The position numbers and the translations under genes are program-made. Shown here one piece after another: positions 36,140 to 40,182 of a DNA stretch of 40,182 nucleotides (its first letter is position 1; the number at the start of each line of letters is the position of its first letter). The notes under the pieces were generated by a model that did no database searches, was not told the DNA's origin, and was given only the letters and a program-made list of their open reading frames with translations. The stretch comes from Planctomycetota bacterium (GTDB taxonomy: Bacteria; Planctomycetota; Planctomycetia; Pirellulales; Pirellulaceae). The stretch lies in NCBI GenBank assembly GCA_016872775.1, contig VGZA01000056.1:1-40182 (forward strand), in the 5' to 3' direction.

Positions 36140-38590
36140 TCATTCTCCCGTGATCGACTCATCGAGATTCAAGATCGTCTGGGCGATCATGGTCCAGGCC
36201 GCCAGTTCGAGCGTATCGATGGTCGTCTCGCGCGATGTTTCACCCGAGGAGGTCAGGCGATCGGCCGCGCCGCGATCGTCGCGGAAGACCGACCGGTAGA
36301 ACGCGAGCGATTCGCGGAGCAGGCCGAGTTCCACGGGATCGGGCGGTCGCGCCAAGAGCAGGCGCCAGCCGTAGCCGAGCCGCTGATTGTCGCCGGGACC
36401 GCTTTCGACGAGCATCCGTCGGCCCAAGTGACGTGACGCCTCGACGAAGGTCACGTCGTTCTGCAGCGCCAGCGCCTGCATCGGCGTATTCGTCATTTCC
36501 ACGCGCACCCGGCACATCTCACGGCCCCCGCCGTCGAAGACCGAGAGTCCCGGGGGCGCCACGGTCCGCTTCCAGAAGGTGTAGATACTGCGCCGATAGA
36601 GGCTCTCTCCATGATCCTGAACGTAGAAGTCGACGCTGGTCTTGCCGTTGCCGAAAGAGAGTTCCTCCCAAAGCCCAGCTGGCTGATAAGGCTTGACGGG
36701 CGGTCCGCCCAGCATGTTGCTCAAAAGGCCGGAGACGAACAGTGCTTGATCGCGGATGGCGGCGCCCGAAAGCCGACGACGCGGACCGCGCGACAGCAGT
36801 CGGTTCCCCGGATCGCGTCGCAACAATTCCTGCGAAACTCGCGACGATTGCCGGAATGTGGCACTGACCACGATTTCGCGATGCAGCGCTTTCACGTTCC
36901 ATCCCCGGCGCAGAAGTTCGGTCGCCAGCCAGTCGAGCAACTCCGGGTGCGATGGTCGTTCGCCTCGACTGCCAAAATCCTCGGCGGTCCGGACCAGACC
37001 AACCCCGAAATGGTGCTGCCAGAAGCGATTGACCGTCACGCGGGCCGTCAGTGGATTCTCCGGATTCACCAGCCACCGCGCCAGCGCCAGGCGATCGGGA
37101 GTTCCGTTCGCACTCGATACCTTCGAGCTTCCACCGAGTGCAACTGGGAGGGCTGGCGACAGGGACTCGCGAAGGTCCGGTCGATCGTAAGCCCCACGCT
37201 CCAACAAATACGTCGGGCGGCGCTGGGGCAACTCCTGCATCACCTGCACCTGCGTTACCGTCTTGGGTTCGAGTTTCTTGATTTCCTCCTGAAGCGCCCG
37301 CAGCTCCGGCGATCGTGGTTCGGACGGCGGTTCGGACGAACTCCCCGGGCCCGCTTCGGACTGCATCGCGGCCAGCCGTCCCCGCAACTCCGCGATCCGC
37401 CGCTGCACGCGAAGATCCGGCACCTCCAGATAGGGCTTCGCCGCCCCTTTGCGTCCGTCGATCCCCTTCTCCGGAACATTGTTGAAGAATGCGAACAGCC
37501 GGTAATACTCACGCTGCGTGAGTGGATCGTATTTGTGGTCGTGGCAGCGGGCGCATCCGGCGGTCAGACCCAGCCATACGGTACTGGTCGTATCAACTCG
37601 ATCCGCGACGTACTCGACTTCAAACTCCGCATCCAGGCTGCCTCCTTCGTCATTGACGCGATGATTGCGGTTGAATCCGCTGGCCAGCACCTGGGAAGGC
37701 GATGCGTCGGGAAGCATGTCACCGGCAAGTTGTTCGATGGTGAACTGATCAAACGGCATTCCGGCGTTGAAGGCATCCACGACCCAATCCCGCCACGGCC
37801 ACATGAAACGTTCCCAATCAGCCTGGTAGCCGCTGGTATCGGCGTATCGGGCGGCGTCGAGCCAACCCATCGTCATCTGCTCGCCATAGCGTGGCGACGC
37901 CAGCAGGCGATCGACAATTCGTTCATAGCCATCCGGCGAGTCGTCCGCCAGAAATTCTTCGGCATCGTCCACTGCTGGCGGCACACCGGTCAGAGTCTGC
38001 GTTACACGACGAAGCAATACCGGCCTGTCAGCGACCGGCGACGGTGCAAGAGGCTCCTGTTCCAACCGTCGCAGAATGAAACTGTCGATCGCCACGTTGG
38101 GCCAGCCAAGTTTTTCGATGACGGGAAGCGCGTGGCGCGTCGGCGGCACCCACGACCAGTGCTCGGACCACGGCGCGCCTTGCTCGATCCAAAGCCGCAG
38201 CAAACGTACCTGTTCCTCGGATAGTCGGGGAACCGCGGAATCGGCGGGCGGCATTCGAAACTCGGCGTCACTGCTGGTAACGCGCGCCAGCAAAATGCTC
38301 TCGTCGGGGCGGCCCGGAACGACCACTCTCGAACCGCCGCGATCGGCCAACGCGTCGGCAGCCAGATCCAGACGCAGCTCCGCCTTTCGCGTACTCGAAT
38401 CCGGCCCATGACATTGCAGGCAATGCCCGGCCAGTATCGGCCGGATATCCCGGCTGAAATCGACCAGGTCCCGCTCCGTCGCCCCGATGACCGAAGGAAC
38501 GACCAACAGCCACCCGACGATGGCGGTTGCCGACGATCGTAAGATCGATGGCGATTGCCGTTCAGCCCGGTGTATTCCGCAGATCCGCAT
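36140..38590 (-). CDS. PSD1-type cytochrome c protein (DUF1549/DUF1553), second module
   Basis: 816 residues. The N-terminus ([20 protein letters not shown]) is a signal peptide; the upstream site is a weak CCAGG. The cytochrome domain has HCLQCHG (Cys57-His61) and [11 protein letters not shown]1549 ([60 protein letters not shown]) ends in [11 protein letters not shown] (about 346-350). A short charged linker ([20 protein letters not shown]) stands where the first copy has its LamG domain. DUF1553 covers the rest ([40 protein letters not shown]). It ends in [10 protein letters not shown], matching [10 protein letters not shown] of the other PSD1 protein. Its stop is 2 bases before the DUF1501 ATG. 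It is cotranscribed with the propeller gene, 20 bases upstream. Confidence 0.93.
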   Translation of the reverse strand: MRICGIHRAERQSPSILRSSATAIVGWLLVVPSVIGATERDLVDFSRDIRPILAGHCLQCHGPDSSTRKAELRLDLAADALADRGGSRVVVPGRPDESILLARVTSSDAEFRMPPADSAVPRLSEEQVRLLRLWIEQGAPWSEHWSWVPPTRHALPVIEKLGWPNVAIDSFILRRLEQEPLAPSPVADRPVLLRRVTQTLTGVPPAVDDAEEFLADDSPDGYERIVDRLLASPRYGEQMTMGWLDAARYADTSGYQADWERFMWPWRDWVVDAFNAGMPFDQFTIEQLAGDMLPDASPSQVLASGFNRNHRVNDEGGSLDAEFEVEYVADRVDTTSTVWLGLTAGCARCHDHKYDPLTQREYYRLFAFFNNVPEKGIDGRKGAAKPYLEVPDLRVQRRIAELRGRLAAMQSEAGPGSSSEPPSEPRSPELRALQEEIKKLEPKTVTQVQVMQELPQRRPTYLLERGAYDRPDLRESLSPALPVALGGSSKVSSANGTPDRLALARWLVNPENPLTARVTVNRFWQHHFGVGLVRTAEDFGSRGERPSHPELLDWLATELLRRGWNVKALHREIVVSATFRQSSRVSQELLRRDPGNRLLSRGPRRRLSGAAIRDQALFVSGLLSNMLGGPPVKPYQPAGLWEELSFGNGKTSVDFYVQDHGESLYRRSIYTFWKRTVAPPGLSVFDGGGREMCRVRVEMTNTPMQALALQNDVTFVEASRHLGRRMLVESGPGDNQRLGYGWRLLLARPPDPVELGLLRESLAFYRSVFRDDRGAADRLTSSGETSRETTIDTLELAAWTMIAQTILNLDESITGE

Positions 38591-38610
38591 GCCTGGATTC
38601 TAACAACCGA

Positions 38611-39951
38611 TCACGACTCGATGCGATAGAGCGCTTTGTCGGTGCGAAGGTAAATCGCCCGATCGACGGCGGCAGGGCTTGCCATGACTGCTTCGTCCAT
38701 CTTACTGGTTGCCAGCAATTTGAAACTTGTTCCTGGCTCAATCACAAAACAACTGCCGTTGCGATTCGCGACATAGATTCTGCCATCGGCATAGATTGGC
38801 GACGAACTGAAATTTCCCCCCAGCCGCCCGGTCCATAAGGGGGCCCCCGTTCGAGCATCGAGGCAGCTGAGGATGCCGGTTTCACTGACGAAGTACAGCT
38901 GGTCGCCGACCAGCAGCGGCGACGACATTTGGGGCGCCTGCTTTGCATATCGCCAGGCGATCGCCGGCTGTTTTGCATCAAGTTTCACGGCCAGGATTTC
39001 CGCCTGCATGAAACTGGTGCTGAGAAACAGCATCCCGTGCGCGGCGACCGGCCGCGGCGAGATGGAAAATCCGAGCGTCTCGTACGACAGCTTCCAGACC
39101 TCGTGGCCGCTCTCGGGCTGATAGGCGTAGAGCCAATCGGCACCCGGCGAAAGCAGCAACCGCTCGCCCGAAACCGGAACCAGCAAAGGCGTACCGTAAG
39201 ACTTTTTAAATTGGGGATTATCGTTCAGCTTGCCGCTGCGCGGCGTCTTCCAGGCGACGGCGCCGGTCTGTTTGTTGAGCCCGACGACGAACTGTTCGTC
39301 GCTGCCGTCGCAATGGAAAATCAGATGATCGCCGTCGACGATCGGCGAACTGCCCGGCCCATTTTCATGTTTGATCCGCAGTTCCTGATTTGCCCAGTCA
39401 ACCTTGCCGGCAAGCGTATCCAGACACGCGGTTCCGTAGCTTCCAAAGTTGCAATAAAGCTTTCCCGATTCGATCACGGGAGTCGGCGATGCGAATGAAT
39501 TCAGCGAATGCACCGGCTCAGGAAACTTCTGCTCCATCAGCAACTGATTCGCGACGAGTGCCCCCGTCTGCCGGTCGACAGCCAACGCTCGCATCTCAAT
39601 GCGACTGACGATTGTCAGCGACTGATCGCCGGTATTGCCTTTCAGCAACCGAGCCTTTTCTTCGCCCGTCGCTTCGATTTCGATGGCGGTCGTCATCCAG
39701 ATTCGGTCGCCCTCGATCACGGGCGAGGACCAACCCCGGCCGGGCGTTGCACAGCGCCACCGGATATTGCGTCCCTCACCCCATTCCAGCGGCAGGTCGC
39801 GGGCCGAAGCGTGCCCGTTTCCCTGAGGTCCACGAAACTCCGGCCACTCCGCCGCCGTCAATCCCCAGGGGATCCAGACGATGGCGGTCAGCGCCAAATA
39901 AAGGGAAACCGTGCGAGAACCGGAACCGAGTCGGGTGGGGATCGTTGTCAT
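38611..39951 (-). CDS. Secreted PQQ-binding-like beta-propeller protein
   Basis: 446 residues. The N-terminus (VSLYLALTAIVWIPWGLTAA) is a signal peptide. The mature protein starts EWPEFRGPQGNGHASARDLP, a standard opening for planctomycete PQQ-like propeller proteins. Blades repeat the pattern GDRIWMTTAI, ALAVDRQTGALV and SPTPVIESGKLYCNFGSYG, then CLDTLAGKVDW, SSPIVDGDHLIFHCDG and SCLDARTGAPLWTG. They resemble PQQ-dehydrogenase/BamB blades. No PQQ or metal ligand set can be confirmed by eye, so it may bind a partner rather than act as a dehydrogenase. It heads the operon with the second PSD1-DUF1501 pair, 20 bases before the PSD1 start. The start codon has only a weak ribosome-binding site; a TACGAT hexamer on the minus strand, about 43 bases upstream, may be part of the promoter. 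Confidence 0.9.
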   Translation of the reverse strand: MTTIPTRLGSGSRTVSLYLALTAIVWIPWGLTAAEWPEFRGPQGNGHASARDLPLEWGEGRNIRWRCATPGRGWSSPVIEGDRIWMTTAIEIEATGEEKARLLKGNTGDQSLTIVSRIEMRALAVDRQTGALVANQLLMEQKFPEPVHSLNSFASPTPVIESGKLYCNFGSYGTACLDTLAGKVDWANQELRIKHENGPGSSPIVDGDHLIFHCDGSDEQFVVGLNKQTGAVAWKTPRSGKLNDNPQFKKSYGTPLLVPVSGERLLLSPGADWLYAYQPESGHEVWKLSYETLGFSISPRPVAAHGMLFLSTSFMQAEILAVKLDAKQPAIAWRYAKQAPQMSSPLLVGDQLYFVSETGILSCLDARTGAPLWTGRLGGNFSSSPIYADGRIYVANRNGSCFVIEPGTSFKLLATSKMDEAVMASPAAVDRAIYLRTDKALYRIES

Positions 39952-40182
39952 CGGTGGCTTATCGGAGTGGATAGTGCTGGTTGGTCGCGACCTATCGTAT
40001 CCGACGAATCATGCTGGCGGTACCCTGCCGATCGGTTCCAAGACCTGCTGGAGGTGCCGCATCGCATACTCGTCGTTGTTCGTCGATGGGCCGATACGGT
40101 GGGGTGGAACTGTTAGAACAACCCTGGTGGAAAAATGTTTCATCTAATAGGGGGGCCCCTAGTGGACATTTACATATTCTAC
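39952..40182. other. Upstream region, no gene seen
   Basis: About 230 bases upstream of the propeller gene to the end of the window. The last ~60 bases are clearly richer in A and T than the rest and contain a short stem, TAGGGG/CCCCTA (40148-40161). I see no supported gene here. The region should hold the promoter of the propeller operon. Confidence 0.4.

Overview
This window looks like chromosomal DNA from a member of the Planctomycetota (PVC superphylum), and a Pirellulales- or Planctomycetales-like relative fits best. The evidence is the gene content. There are three large PSD1-type cytochrome proteins (DUF1549/DUF1553 with CxxCH haem motifs), two DUF1501 proteins with Tat-like RR motifs, a 'Pirellula-type' haem-binding dehydrogenase with HEAT repeats, a secreted Gfo/Idh/MocA oxidoreductase, and a repeat protein whose N-terminus carries the planctomycete LExLExR-type motif. 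The DNA is GC-rich. I see no rRNA, tRNA, CRISPR array, transposase or phage gene.

Layout. 1-2586 is the 3' part of a very large membrane-anchored protein, followed by a 590-bp gene-free stretch carrying two classes of inverted repeat. 3177-6281 (-) is a haem-binding dehydrogenase/HEAT protein. 6385-6930 (-) is a small membrane protein, divergent from a TolC-like outer-membrane protein (7069-8454, +). 8486-13213 (-) holds a lipoprotein, a Tat-exported Gfo/Idh/MocA oxidoreductase and a large secreted protein whose alpha/beta-hydrolase domain lacks the nucleophilic serine. 13516-15408 (+) holds a small basic protein, a TPR lipoprotein, a six-copy 18-bp tandem repeat and mscL. 15486-17467 (-) encodes a membrane-anchored microbial ribonuclease (RNase Sa/barnase type) and a secreted coiled-coil protein. 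17671-19998 (+) is a multidomain trypsin-like protease/SirB1-like/TPR fusion. 20022-22538 (-) is a 51-residue-repeat protein.

22988-25126 (+) is a small zinc-ribbon protein followed by a short PSD1 protein. 25259-29009 (+) is a tightly overlapping operon of a COG2509-type FAD oxidoreductase, an ABC ATPase and an ABC-2 permease. 29026-34614 (+) is a PSD1-DUF1501-deoC cluster, facing a second, convergent cluster (39951-34692, -) of PQQ-type propeller-PSD1-DUF1501. The two PSD1-DUF1501 pairs are paralogous modules. In both, the ribosome-binding site of the DUF1501 gene sits in the last codons of the PSD1 gene. They probably act together in the periplasm.

The most interesting non-coding signal is a family of five 26-bp palindromic elements (consensus begins GTAACACGAA). 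Four of them start at or just after a stop codon, in the orientation of that gene. Other signals worth a second look are the compensatory hairpin pair after the first gene, a tandem-repeat-built signal peptide, an in-frame palindrome inside the ABC ATPase gene, and the hydrolase with alanine in place of its catalytic serine. I found no clear-cut new defence or mobile system.
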